Source: an uncultured Clostridia bacterium
Lineage (GTDB): Bacteria; Bacillota; Clostridia; TANB77; CAG-508
NCBI GenBank assembly: GCA_948852945.1
Contig: CAQPBJ010000008.1
Coordinates: 16,147-80,146 of the forward strand
DNA length: 64,000 bases
Reading direction: 5' to 3'
In this document: one piece after another, positions 33,694 through 42,166 of the stretch
How the letters are laid out: every line of letters starts with the position of its first letter
Position numbering within the stretch: position 1 is the stretch's first letter
Translations under genes and position numbers: made by a program
The notes under the pieces: generated by a model
What the model saw: the letters and a program-made list of their open reading frames with translations, nothing else
What the model was told of the DNA's origin: nothing
The model's database searches: none

Positions 33694-36465
33694 TTATTCC
33701 CCACTTCCAAATAAATTTTCTAAAATACTATTATCTTTATTTTGTTTCTTATTCTCTTTATCTACTTTTTCCAATTGATCTATTAACTCTTGTAAATTTT
33801 CTAAGTCAGCACCAATTAATTCCCAATTCTTTGCATCTACTGAATCTTTTAAATTTTGATTTGCTTTTATTATTGCTTTTATAAGTTGCTCTTTATCTTC
33901 ACGATTTACAAATTCAATCTTTCCTGCAGAATCTGTAACAAGAGTAGTCAAAGCTTCTGCTAAGTCATCACCTATTGCTACTTTAGTTCCTGATGCTACA
34001 ATTACTTTCTTTAATGTTGGTACTCTTGTTTTTTCATTTAATATTACTTGATATACTGGTTCAATATATAAAATACTATTTTCTATTGGAACTATATATG
34101 TCTTTCTTACTATTTCTGTACCTGATGTAGATAATTTCTCTAATTCAGAAGAAATTACTTTATCTTGTTCTATCTGAACATTTAATTGACCTATATCTGG
34201 TAATGTAGTATCTGATATTAGTTTATAGATCGTAAGTTTATTTATACCATTTGAATATGTTCCTACTAAATATGAATTTAGACTTTGTTTATTAGATTTT
34301 GTATATGGTAATACTAATCCTAATTCTTCTTTATTAGAATCTGGTGTTTTTAAAATAGTATAATATGGTTCAACTGGTATTCTATTTTTTTCTTCTCCAC
34401 CAATTTGTGTATCAGTTTCCCAAACATCGTCACCTCTATAAAGAATTTCTGTGCTTACATTATGATATCTTTCTAACATTTTAGCTTGAACACTATATAA
34501 GAATTCTGGATATACTATATTTTTTTGAATATCTGCTGGTATTTGCTCTTCTTTTCCGGCAAAAATTTCTGGATACATTTTATAATAAAGTTTTGCTATT
34601 GGATCTGAATAGTCTGTTATATAGAATTTTGTTGTTCCATCATAAGCATCTACAATTACCTTTATAGAATTTCTTATATAATTTATCTCTTTATTTTTTC
34701 CTTCAACTGATATTGTTGTTTTTTGTGAAAATGGATAACTATTTGAAGTAGTATATGCATCTAAAACCCATTTTAATTCGCCACTATCTGTAATTACCAT
34801 ATATGGAGATTCATCATATATTAAATATGGTAATAATACTTTCGCTCTTTCGCGTATATTTCTATTTAATAAAATTTTACTAGATGATGTTACATTAGGA
34901 TTATATACAAGCTTATAATTTTGATTTGCTAAAGCTAAAACTATTCTATCAAACAAGTTTGCATTAATTCCTCCATCTCCTTGATACTCATTTGTTTCAT
35001 ATAAAGTTGTAGATATTGGATAATCGAACTCATTTTTTCCATTAACATTAGTTACTGCAATATCATTTGTTGCCATACCGTAATAGATACGTGGTTCTTC
35101 AACTTTTATTTTATTTTCTTCATCTTTATATTTAGATTGAACATATGCTATTCCATCAGTAGTTTTATCAGTTATTGTAGATTCACTAATTACTACCCCA
35201 TATCCATGAGTATACTGATATGTCTTGTTGTTATATGTTCTATTGGCCCCTGAAATTATCTCTCTTGGAGTAATATATAAAGACCTTGTTTTTCCATTTA
35301 CAGTATATCTTCCAAGTTGTGTTGATTGGTATGTATAATAGCCTTCATTATCTTTATATTCTGCTAAATTTGCTAGTGTTGTTTCTTCGTCAATTATAGT
35401 TAATTGTCTTAATAAATCTGCATTATTTTTTATTGTTTCATCTGATAAATTAGAAGTATTGTCCACTTCTTTTTCATCAATCCTTATTCCATATGCCTGT
35501 CTTGTACTTCTTATATTCTCTTCAATATATGCCTTTTGCTTATCTAACTCATTTCTCTCTGCATAAACATATTGAAAAACTGTCATAACTACAAATAATG
35601 CAACTAAATATATTGGCGTTATAAACATTGAAGTAATAATTTTTTTCACTTTTAAATTTTTAAGATGTTTTATTACTCTAAATAATGAGAATAATATAAC
35701 CACTCCAAGTAATCTATAACCAATTACTTTTATCTTTATCTCTGTAATTCCTGCTCCAACTAGTTCAGTTTTATTTTCATCTTTTAATGTTAATAAATTT
35801 CCCGTAACAATCTCTTGTGAACTTAACACCATTAATCCAGCTACTAAAGTTGCTATTATAAATAAATTCATAAAAACTTGTTTTAGAAATTTATTTTTTC
35901 TTAAGGTTTCAGCATCTACACCATTTAAGCAAACATTAATTGTAATTATATAATATGCACATATATAAATTGTAAGTATTACAAAAAATACTAATAAAAA
36001 TACTAGTAATGTTTTTATAAATGGTATTTGAAATACATAAAATGAAACATCTAGCCCAAAAACAGGATCAGTTATTCCAAATTGAGCAACATTCGTAAAA
36101 AATAAAAATTTCTCTGTAAATATACCTTTACATAAAAAAGCTATTATAAAACTAACAATAAAAGAAATTGATTTGTTAGGTAATTTAGGCATCGGTTTCT
36201 CATCTTTTTCAAATAATTCTTTTAATGATTTTCTTAATAAAACATTAGACACATATATAATTACATAAGATATCAGAAAACTAACTCCTAACACTAAAAA
36301 TTGTGTTTTAAGATTTTTATAAAATATTGAAACATATTGTTCTCCAATTTCTTTATAATTTAAGTATGCACTTCTAGTAGCAACTATCATTATTAATGCG
36401 TATATTATTAAGAAAAAAATTACTACTAATCTTCTAGTTACTATCTTTTTTACTTTTTCTTTCAT
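33694..36465 (-). CDS. UPF0182 family membrane protein
   Basis: A 923-residue protein of the UPF0182 (COG1615) family, of usual length. Seven hydrophobic segments lie in the first 310 residues, followed by a large extracellular domain (about 315-880) with family segments such as YTHGYGVV, PRIYYG, YPEIFAGKEEQIP and the VEPYY region. The C-terminus is Lys/Glu-rich. Function is unknown across bacteria. It lies between ftsY and pgsA in one operon. GGAAGG precedes the ATG. Confidence 0.9.
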   Translation of the reverse strand: MKEKVKKIVTRRLVVIFFLIIYALIMIVATRSAYLNYKEIGEQYVSIFYKNLKTQFLVLGVSFLISYVIIYVSNVLLRKSLKELFEKDEKPMPKLPNKSISFIVSFIIAFLCKGIFTEKFLFFTNVAQFGITDPVFGLDVSFYVFQIPFIKTLLVFLLVFFVILTIYICAYYIITINVCLNGVDAETLRKNKFLKQVFMNLFIIATLVAGLMVLSSQEIVTGNLLTLKDENKTELVGAGITEIKIKVIGYRLLGVVILFSLFRVIKHLKNLKVKKIITSMFITPIYLVALFVVMTVFQYVYAERNELDKQKAYIEENIRSTRQAYGIRIDEKEVDNTSNLSDETIKNNADLLRQLTIIDEETTLANLAEYKDNEGYYTYQSTQLGRYTVNGKTRSLYITPREIISGANRTYNNKTYQYTHGYGVVISESTITDKTTDGIAYVQSKYKDEENKIKVEEPRIYYGMATNDIAVTNVNGKNEFDYPISTTLYETNEYQGDGGINANLFDRIVLALANQNYKLVYNPNVTSSSKILLNRNIRERAKVLLPYLIYDESPYMVITDSGELKWVLDAYTTSNSYPFSQKTTISVEGKNKEINYIRNSIKVIVDAYDGTTKFYITDYSDPIAKLYYKMYPEIFAGKEEQIPADIQKNIVYPEFLYSVQAKMLERYHNVSTEILYRGDDVWETDTQIGGEEKNRIPVEPYYTILKTPDSNKEELGLVLPYTKSNKQSLNSYLVGTYSNGINKLTIYKLISDTTLPDIGQLNVQIEQDKVISSELEKLSTSGTEIVRKTYIVPIENSILYIEPVYQVILNEKTRVPTLKKVIVASGTKVAIGDDLAEALTTLVTDSAGKIEFVNREDKEQLIKAIIKANQNLKDSVDAKNWELIGADLENLQELIDQLEKVDKENKKQNKDNSILENLFGSGE

Positions 36466-36489
36466 TTTATCTTTCCTTCCAAAATAAAA

Positions 36490-37395
36490 CTAAATTATAG
36501 CATCTATAAAGTCATTACTATTAAATACTTCCATATCATCAATTTGTTCACCTATACCAATGTATTTAACTGGTATATTATTTTCTGCAACAATGCCAAC
36601 AACTACTCCACCTTTAGCAGTACCATCTAATTTAGTAAGCACTATTCCAGTGATATCTGTAGTTTCTTTAAAAGCTTTTACTTGCATAATAGCATTTTGT
36701 CCTGTAGTTCCATCTAAAACAAGTAATACTTCTTTTGAAGCCTCTGGTAATTCTTTATTTATAACTTTATTTATTTTTCCTAATTCATCCATTAAATTCT
36801 TTTTATTATGAAGTCTTCCTGCTGTATCACAAATTAATACATCTGCATTTTGTTCTTTTGCAACTTGTATTGCATCAAATACAACTGAAGCAGGATCTGA
36901 GCCTTCTGGCTTTTTAACTAACTCGCAATTAGCTCTGTTGGCCCATATTTCAATTTGCTCTACAGCTGCTGCTCTAAAAGTATCTGCAGCTGCTATAATT
37001 ACTTTTTTTCCTGATTTTCTTAAATTATTTGCAATTTTTCCTATAGAAGTTGTTTTTCCAACACCATTAACACCAACTACTAATATAACTGATGGTGTAG
37101 TTTCTAGTTGTAATTTAGGTTCTGCAATATCTAATAATTTTACCATTTCTTCTTTTAATGCTTTTTTAACATTTTCTTCATCTTGTATATTTTCTTTTTT
37201 TATTCTTACTCTTAATTCATTTATAATTTTAGTAGAAGTTTCAATTCCTATATCAGACATAATTAAAGCTTCTTCTAATTCTTCTAAAAGTTCTTCATCT
37301 ACTTTTCTAAAATTTGCAAATACATCATTTATTTTTTCATTTATAGTTTGCTTTGTTTTTCCAAGCCCATTTTTCAATTTATCAAAAAAGCCCAT
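36490..37395 (-). CDS. ftsY: Signal recognition particle receptor
   Basis: A 301-residue FtsY with a minimal N-terminal region, followed by the NG domain: helical bundle (about 20-85), GVNGVGKTTSIGKIA P-loop (about 105-119), DTFRAAAVEQ (142-151), DTAGR, TKLDGTAKGG and the GIGEQIDDMEVF end motif. It docks SRP-ribosome complexes at the membrane for co-translational insertion. The ATG at 37395 is chosen because GGAGG lies 6 bases before it. The in-frame TTG at 37407 overlaps that site and is rejected. Confidence 0.95.
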   Translation of the reverse strand: MGFFDKLKNGLGKTKQTINEKINDVFANFRKVDEELLEELEEALIMSDIGIETSTKIINELRVRIKKENIQDEENVKKALKEEMVKLLDIAEPKLQLETTPSVILVVGVNGVGKTTSIGKIANNLRKSGKKVIIAAADTFRAAAVEQIEIWANRANCELVKKPEGSDPASVVFDAIQVAKEQNADVLICDTAGRLHNKKNLMDELGKINKVINKELPEASKEVLLVLDGTTGQNAIMQVKAFKETTDITGIVLTKLDGTAKGGVVVGIVAENNIPVKYIGIGEQIDDMEVFNSNDFIDAII

Positions 37396-37511
37396 AACTT
37401 CCTCCAAATTTATATTTTACGAACTATAATATTCTTAAGTTTTTACGAACAATAGTATATCATATTTTTCACATAATGTATATTTTTTTATGCAATTTCA
37501 ATGTAAAAAAA

Positions 37512-37542
37512 TAGTGCTAAAACAAACTTAGTTTTAGCACTA
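37512..37542 (-). terminator. Orphan intrinsic terminator upstream of ftsY
   Basis: TAGTGCTAAAAC and GTTTTAGCACTA form a perfect 12-bp stem followed on the minus strand by seven T. No minus-strand gene lies between it and the terminator at 37881-37909, so the RNA it ends is unknown. It may protect ftsY from read-through or end an RNA antisense to the tRNA region. Confidence 0.6.
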
Positions 37543-37662
37543 CAAATTTATTGCAAATTTTATTAATTGTGATATAATTTTTTAAGTCATAATGAATTCA
37601 TACCATTCATTGCGACTGTAAAGTACTCTAATATATATAATCATTAATCTAAAAGAATTTAC

Positions 37663-37685
37663 GCCATTATAGCTCAGTTGGTAGA
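37663..37685 (+). pseudogene. 5' remnant of a duplicated tRNA-Thr
   Basis: The first 23 bases of the tRNA (acceptor 5' strand and D arm) are repeated here exactly, 137 bases before the intact gene. The promoter region (from 37611) is repeated too. After the D arm the sequence diverges and cannot form the anticodon and T arms of the tRNA. It appears to be a broken tandem duplicate. Confidence 0.75.
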
Positions 37686-37799
37686 TGCTGGAGTTGTTCG
37701 AACGAAGTGAGTTACAAATCCAGTATGCGAAACGCAGTGTAGCTGCTTGCGACTGTAAAGTACTCTAATGTATATAATCATTAATCTAAAAGAAACCAC

Positions 37800-37875
37800 G
37801 CCATTATAGCTCAGTTGGTAGAGCAACAGATTCGTAACCTGTAGGCCGGCAGTTCAATTCTGCCTAATGGCTCCA
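37800..37875 (+). tRNA. tRNA-Thr (CGT anticodon)
   Basis: A 76-base tRNA with acceptor stem GCCATTA/TAATGGC, D arm GCTC-AGTTGGTA-GAGC, anticodon loop TTCGTAA (anticodon CGT), T arm GGCAG-TTCAATT-CTGCC, and an encoded CCA after discriminator T. The anticodon stem has one A-C mismatch next to the loop, which is unusual. It reads ACG codons. A TATAAT-like box lies about 25 bases upstream and a terminator directly follows. Confidence 0.9.
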
Positions 37876-37880
37876 AAAAA

Positions 37881-37909
37881 AAATCATCACTAATACTTAG
37901 TGATGATTT
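37881..37909. terminator. Bidirectional terminator between tRNA-Thr and the CAP gene
   Basis: AAATCATCACTA and TAGTGATGATTT pair, with T runs on both outer sides. It can end the plus-strand tRNA transcript and the minus-strand CAP-protein transcript. Confidence 0.8.
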
Positions 37910-37915
37910 TTTCTA

Positions 37916-40012
37916 TTAATGTCTACCATGCATTTTATTAATTTTTTTCAAAGTACGTGCTTTTCTCATTTTAGAAATTTGTCCAGCTACTGAACCTGCA
38001 GCCTTCGCTTTTGTAATCTCTATAGCACCTAATGATACAACAGTTGTTACTCCAACCCCAGCTGTTACTACTGCTGCTGTGTTACCTTTACTTTCTTCAG
38101 TTGCAACACCTTGATTTTTTTTCACATTATTAATTTCTTCAATACCTGATTTTACATTTCTATCATTTGCAACATCTTCAACAACAGGAGTTTCAGGTTC
38201 TTTTTCTTCTAATAATGGTAAAATAGCAGTTCCTTGTTTAACTACTTTTTCACAATCTTTACAATATAAGTCTCCTGTATATCCACCTATTTCTCCATTT
38301 ACTTCTGTTGCATTTCTTAATTCTACATTAAGATGATATTCTTTATCAATTTCTCCATATTCTTCATTACAAACTTCGCATTTTGCTTTGCTTGAACATG
38401 TTGCTTTACCACCTTTATGACCCAAAGCAGGAATTACTCTTCCTAATTCCACTATTCCTTTACATTCTTTACAATATTTAATTCCTGTAAATCCTTTAAC
38501 TGTACATGTTGGTGCTATATAGTCTTTTACATCTGTATCACCAGTATGAACAGAGCTTACTTCTCCATAACTTACATTACAAACTTCGCATTTTGCTTTG
38601 CTTGAACATGTTGCTGGAGTACCTCTATGTTCTTCTTTTACAGTATAACCGCAAACTGTACATCTTTTTATATGGTATAATTCATCTGTTTCATATTCTT
38701 CAGTATATTGATGTACATCTTCGATACAATTTCCACAATCTAAACATTTTTTAGAATGATGTTCACCATCTGTTTCAAATTCTTCTGCATATCTATGTGG
38801 AAGTAATGCTATTTCATTTCCATTTTCAACTAAAGCTTCGCAATGTGTACAATATATATCACCAGTATATCCACTTTCTGTACATGTTGCATTCTTTGAA
38901 TTTCTTACTTCTGTATTAGTATGAGGGCAATAAATTTCAAAGTTTATTGTATTTTTTCCTATATATTCCCCTTTACCAGTTATAGTAATTGTGGCTGTAC
39001 CAACTTCAACATTATTTTCATAACTAACATCATATTGATCTGGTGAAACAGTTTTTCCTCTTGCTGATACTACTGTTACATCAGGCTTCTTTTCTGTTCC
39101 ATCATAAGCACATCTACTTTCACTTAATGTAATAACAGATCCTTCTACTGTTTTCTCTAATACCTTTATAGGTATTAAAATAACCTCATTACCTACAATT
39201 GCTTTTAAATTTGTTGTTCCTACCATTAAAGGTACAATTTTATTTCCTACAATTTTAGCAACTCTTCTATTTTCTATGCTCCAACTATATGGAATTATGA
39301 CATTTTTATTTCCACCAAATCCATTTTGAACTAATATTGTAGTTTCTAATGTTGGTAGCTCTGCTTCTTCTCCAATTTCTAGGTCAAATTCAGATTTTGA
39401 TACAGTATTTTTCATACTAGTTATTTTACTAGAATCAACAAATACATTTCTGTTATCATATCTGTCTAATGGATTTGTTACACATCTATCAGTTGATACT
39501 CCAAACTCTTGTACCCAGTAATCTACACCATTATAAGTAACATGTGCTATACCTACTGAAATATATCTTCCATTAAGCATATTTTTTCTAGTTACATTAT
39601 TTAAATATTCTTCAGCTGTTCCTTTCCACTCATTAAAAGCTCCTTCTGAATTCTTACCATAACCTACAAGTATATTCTCACAGTAACTTCTTACTCCATG
39701 ATAAGTAACAGAATTATACCATTGACCATTTGGTCTTGTATGAGAATATGAAATAGCTATTTCAGCAGCTCTTTGCATAGCTATTTGTTCCAAATCATAA
39801 CTATAAACAAGTGATCTTATATTTTCTTCTGTTCTTAAATTATTTATCATCTTTAGCATGTTTCTCGCATCTGATTGCCCATATTTTACACTTACAGTAA
39901 CTTGATATTCTCTGTTATTTATTGCATATGTAGAACTAATAAATAGATTTAATAACATCATACTTAATATTACTATAAGTATCATAAGGCTAACTATTTT
40001 TTGTCTGTTCAC
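37916..40012 (-). CDS. Secreted CAP-domain protein with tandem Cys-pair modules and C-terminal membrane anchor
   Basis: A 698-residue surface protein. It has a signal peptide (1-30, ending STYA) and a CAP/SCP domain (about 45-175) with HTRPNGQWY and CENILVGYG motifs. Ig-like regions follow (about 195-355, including a YDGTEKKPDVTV module). Then come about six modules with C-x2-C pairs (about 360-600; YCTHCEALV, CLDCGNC, CTVCGY, CEVCN twice, YCKECKG, YCKDCEK). A linker, a hydrophobic helix (about 645-665) and a basic tail end the protein. CAP domains are found in secreted adhesins, proteases and hydrolases; activity here is unknown. It starts with GTG after GGAGGAG and has a strong promoter. 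Confidence 0.85.
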   Translation of the reverse strand: MNRQKIVSLMILIVILSMMLLNLFISSTYAINNREYQVTVSVKYGQSDARNMLKMINNLRTEENIRSLVYSYDLEQIAMQRAAEIAISYSHTRPNGQWYNSVTYHGVRSYCENILVGYGKNSEGAFNEWKGTAEEYLNNVTRKNMLNGRYISVGIAHVTYNGVDYWVQEFGVSTDRCVTNPLDRYDNRNVFVDSSKITSMKNTVSKSEFDLEIGEEAELPTLETTILVQNGFGGNKNVIIPYSWSIENRRVAKIVGNKIVPLMVGTTNLKAIVGNEVILIPIKVLEKTVEGSVITLSESRCAYDGTEKKPDVTVVSARGKTVSPDQYDVSYENNVEVGTATITITGKGEYIGKNTINFEIYCPHTNTEVRNSKNATCTESGYTGDIYCTHCEALVENGNEIALLPHRYAEEFETDGEHHSKKCLDCGNCIEDVHQYTEEYETDELYHIKRCTVCGYTVKEEHRGTPATCSSKAKCEVCNVSYGEVSSVHTGDTDVKDYIAPTCTVKGFTGIKYCKECKGIVELGRVIPALGHKGGKATCSSKAKCEVCNEEYGEIDKEYHLNVELRNATEVNGEIGGYTGDLYCKDCEKVVKQGTAILPLLEEKEPETPVVEDVANDRNVKSGIEEINNVKKNQGVATEESKGNTAAVVTAGVGVTTVVSLGAIEITKAKAAGSVAGQISKMRKARTLKKINKMHGRH
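38365..38615. repeat. 41-bp direct repeat inside the CAP gene
   Basis: 38365-38405 and 38575-38615 are identical over 41 bases, 210 bases (70 codons) apart in frame. They encode the duplicated ATCSSKAKCEVCN block. Such exact repeats allow gain or loss of one module by recombination. Confidence 0.85.
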
Positions 40013-40094
40013 TCTTTCTCCTCCTTTAACTTTTTATGTTACCTATGCAGTTTACTTTTTTACTTGACGTTTGTTGTACTTTTTGTGTGAAAAC

Positions 40095-40123
40095 ATTATA
40101 TATGCGTAACTTTCAATTGTCAA
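40095..40123 (-). promoter_or_regulatory. Consensus sigma-A promoter of the CAP gene
   Basis: TTGACA (40118-40123), 17 bases and TATAAT (40095-40100) form a perfect match on the minus strand, leaving a leader of about 75 bases. Between this promoter and the hairpin at 40266, positions 40124-40265 hold AT-rich sequence in which I see nothing. Confidence 0.8.
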
Positions 40124-40265
40124 TAAAAATATTATTTTTTATTTAATTATGTTACTACATTATTTTAGTGCACATTATTTTCATAACATAAACACTATAC
40201 CTTATTTTGAAGTAATTCATCAAACGCTTATAAATGCAGGTTTTCATCTTTCACAAAAATATTAT

Positions 40266-40330
40266 AAAAAAAATTAGTTATCAAAATGAATATAATCTAA
40301 TTTAATTCACTTCAATAACTAATTTTTTTA
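40266..40330 (-). terminator. Long hairpin after paralogue 2
   Basis: AAAAAATTAGTTAT and ATAACTAATTTTTT are complementary, with a partly paired 30-base interior. It lies just after the stop of the small paralogue gene and ends in a T run. Confidence 0.65.
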
Positions 40331-40338
40331 TTTTATAA

Positions 40339-40800
40339 TTATTTATTCTTAAATATAGACAAAATCTTATTAAATATCTTTTTAAAAATATTTTCTTTGT
40401 ATTCAACTAAAGCTAAATTTTCTTGTGTCTGAACCTGTTCCTGTTTATTTTCTTCATTCTCCATTTTAGGAAAAAGATTATCTGGATTATACTTTTCTCT
40501 TTTGGCTTCCTCAATTTCATTTAGTTTTGTTTGCTCAAAATTCAAAATTTTCTCTTTTTGTTTTTGTGTAGCTAAGTAATCTCTAAAAATAATAGCCAAA
40601 ATAGTTTGTGCCTTTACTGATATTTTCCAATCTGCTAATGGTCTACTTAAATCTACATTGTACATGTACTCAGTATCCATATTTTTTTCTAAAGTAAGTA
40701 TAAGTTCTTCTGGAATTTTTCGATAGTCTTTATCAGATAAACTATTTAAAATATTTACAACTTCAGTATATGCTTTTTTAGTTTCAATATTAATACTCAT
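40339..40800 (-). CDS. Small protein with cationic amphipathic C-terminus (paralogue 2)
   Basis: A 153-residue protein paralogous to 12041-12487. Shared landmarks are the N-terminal KKAYTEVVNILNSL-DKDYRKIPEEL, EKYNPDNLF near 105-113 and a Lys/Phe/Ile amphipathic C-terminus (NIFKKIFNKILSIFKNK). The middle is charged and helical. It overlaps the end of the upstream putative metallopeptidase gene by 11 bases, so they are translationally coupled. AGGAG precedes the ATG. Function unknown. The repeated pairing with a large soluble enzyme suggests a partner or membrane tether. Confidence 0.75.
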   Translation of the reverse strand: MSINIETKKAYTEVVNILNSLSDKDYRKIPEELILTLEKNMDTEYMYNVDLSRPLADWKISVKAQTILAIIFRDYLATQKQKEKILNFEQTKLNEIEEAKREKYNPDNLFPKMENEENKQEQVQTQENLALVEYKENIFKKIFNKILSIFKNK

Positions 40801-42130
40801 TATCTACTCCTATATCTTTTTCATTCTTTTGTAATCCGCTGAGCTCTGCTTCTGCTTGTTTTTTTCCTAAAATATCTTCTTGCATAGGTAATGTAAATTT
40901 TCCAATTCTTACAGCTAAATTCTGTCTCTCATATTCCTTCATATTCTCAAAAACTTTTGTAGCTTCTGGATCCAATTTAGCATTTCTTCTTCCTTGTAAA
41001 TTAGCTAATTCTATAAAATTTTCTTTTCCAACAATATCATATAAACCTTCCATTCCTTCACATCTTGCATCTAATATTGCTGATTCGTATCTATCAAAAA
41101 ATTTATAGTTTGTATCAAAATTACTAATATCATAGTCACTAGTATTATATATATCATATCCTAAATTTCTCAAAGCTGGATATATTCGACTATTTAAAAT
41201 AACTTGATGCATACATTCTGACTCGAAATTTACATTTTCATTTTCTATACTATATTCATTAAATCCGGTTCTAAATTCTTTTTTACCTGTATTTTCATTA
41301 GTTTTCTCAGTTCTTTCTAATGTATGCAATATTTCATGTGCTAATTTTCCTAATGTTTGAGCCTTATCTGATTTTAATGAAAGAAATATATGATCTCTAT
41401 ATTTATCATTACTTTCTCTGTCTTTTAATGATGTTACAAATGCACCTGGTATTGACATTTCTAAAGGTAAATCTAATTCATCTACTTCTTGAGCATCTAC
41501 ATCTGTTAACTCTTCCATCATATTTTCATATGATGAACCAATGACTCCAACATTTCTTCTAGTTTCTAAATCAATTTTATTACCTTCGCTATGATATCTT
41601 TTAGCTATATCAGGTAATTCATTTTCATATTTTTTGGCAGAATACATATCTTCTAACTTATATCTATCTGCTATGCTTTCTAAAACATCATTTTTTTGAC
41701 CTTCGAATGTCCTCTGCCAAGCAAAATCTAATAAATTAAAACTACCATTAAATTCATAATCCTGCATTTCTTTTTCCAGTTCTAAAGCCTCTTCTGGTGA
41801 AAGTTCTGATTTTATTTCTTCTAATACTTGACGCTGAAGTTGTATCCTTTTTTCTTTTCCTTCTTGCTCAACTTCTTTTTTTCTAGTTTCATACTCTTGA
41901 AAAGCTTCTTCAAACAAAGGATCATTTAATTCATCTGCCAATCCTTGTTCTTCTAAAAATTTTTTCAACTCTTCTAATGTAAATTTAGAATGAATATCAA
42001 TTTTACTCATATTTGCTTCAAACTGTGCTCTACGTTTTTCTCCATAAACTTGAACACATACATCTAGTAAATCTTGTTTGAACTTTTCATCTATAACATT
42101 TTTATATTTATCATATAATTCTTTTTTCAT
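40790..42130 (-). CDS. Putative cytoplasmic HExxH metallopeptidase-like protein
   Basis: A 446-residue soluble protein of unrecognised family. The N-terminal half is charged and helical (coiled coil about 75-125). The centre has KLAHEILHTLERTE, a zinc-metallopeptidase HExxH motif at 265-269. NFESECMHQ about 35 residues later offers E303 or E305 as a possible third ligand, as in gluzincins. YDIYNTSDYDISNFD and RYESAILDARCEGMEGLYD follow. There is no signal or membrane segment. It lies 36 bases downstream of the EndoQ gene and is coupled to the small paralogue. Protease activity is inferred only from the motif. Confidence 0.65.
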   Translation of the reverse strand: MKKELYDKYKNVIDEKFKQDLLDVCVQVYGEKRRAQFEANMSKIDIHSKFTLEELKKFLEEQGLADELNDPLFEEAFQEYETRKKEVEQEGKEKRIQLQRQVLEEIKSELSPEEALELEKEMQDYEFNGSFNLLDFAWQRTFEGQKNDVLESIADRYKLEDMYSAKKYENELPDIAKRYHSEGNKIDLETRRNVGVIGSSYENMMEELTDVDAQEVDELDLPLEMSIPGAFVTSLKDRESNDKYRDHIFLSLKSDKAQTLGKLAHEILHTLERTEKTNENTGKKEFRTGFNEYSIENENVNFESECMHQVILNSRIYPALRNLGYDIYNTSDYDISNFDTNYKFFDRYESAILDARCEGMEGLYDIVGKENFIELANLQGRRNAKLDPEATKVFENMKEYERQNLAVRIGKFTLPMQEDILGKKQAEAELSGLQKNEKDIGVDNEY

Positions 42131-42166
42131 AAATTTCTCCTCTTTTTATTTATGTAAAAAGTTCAT

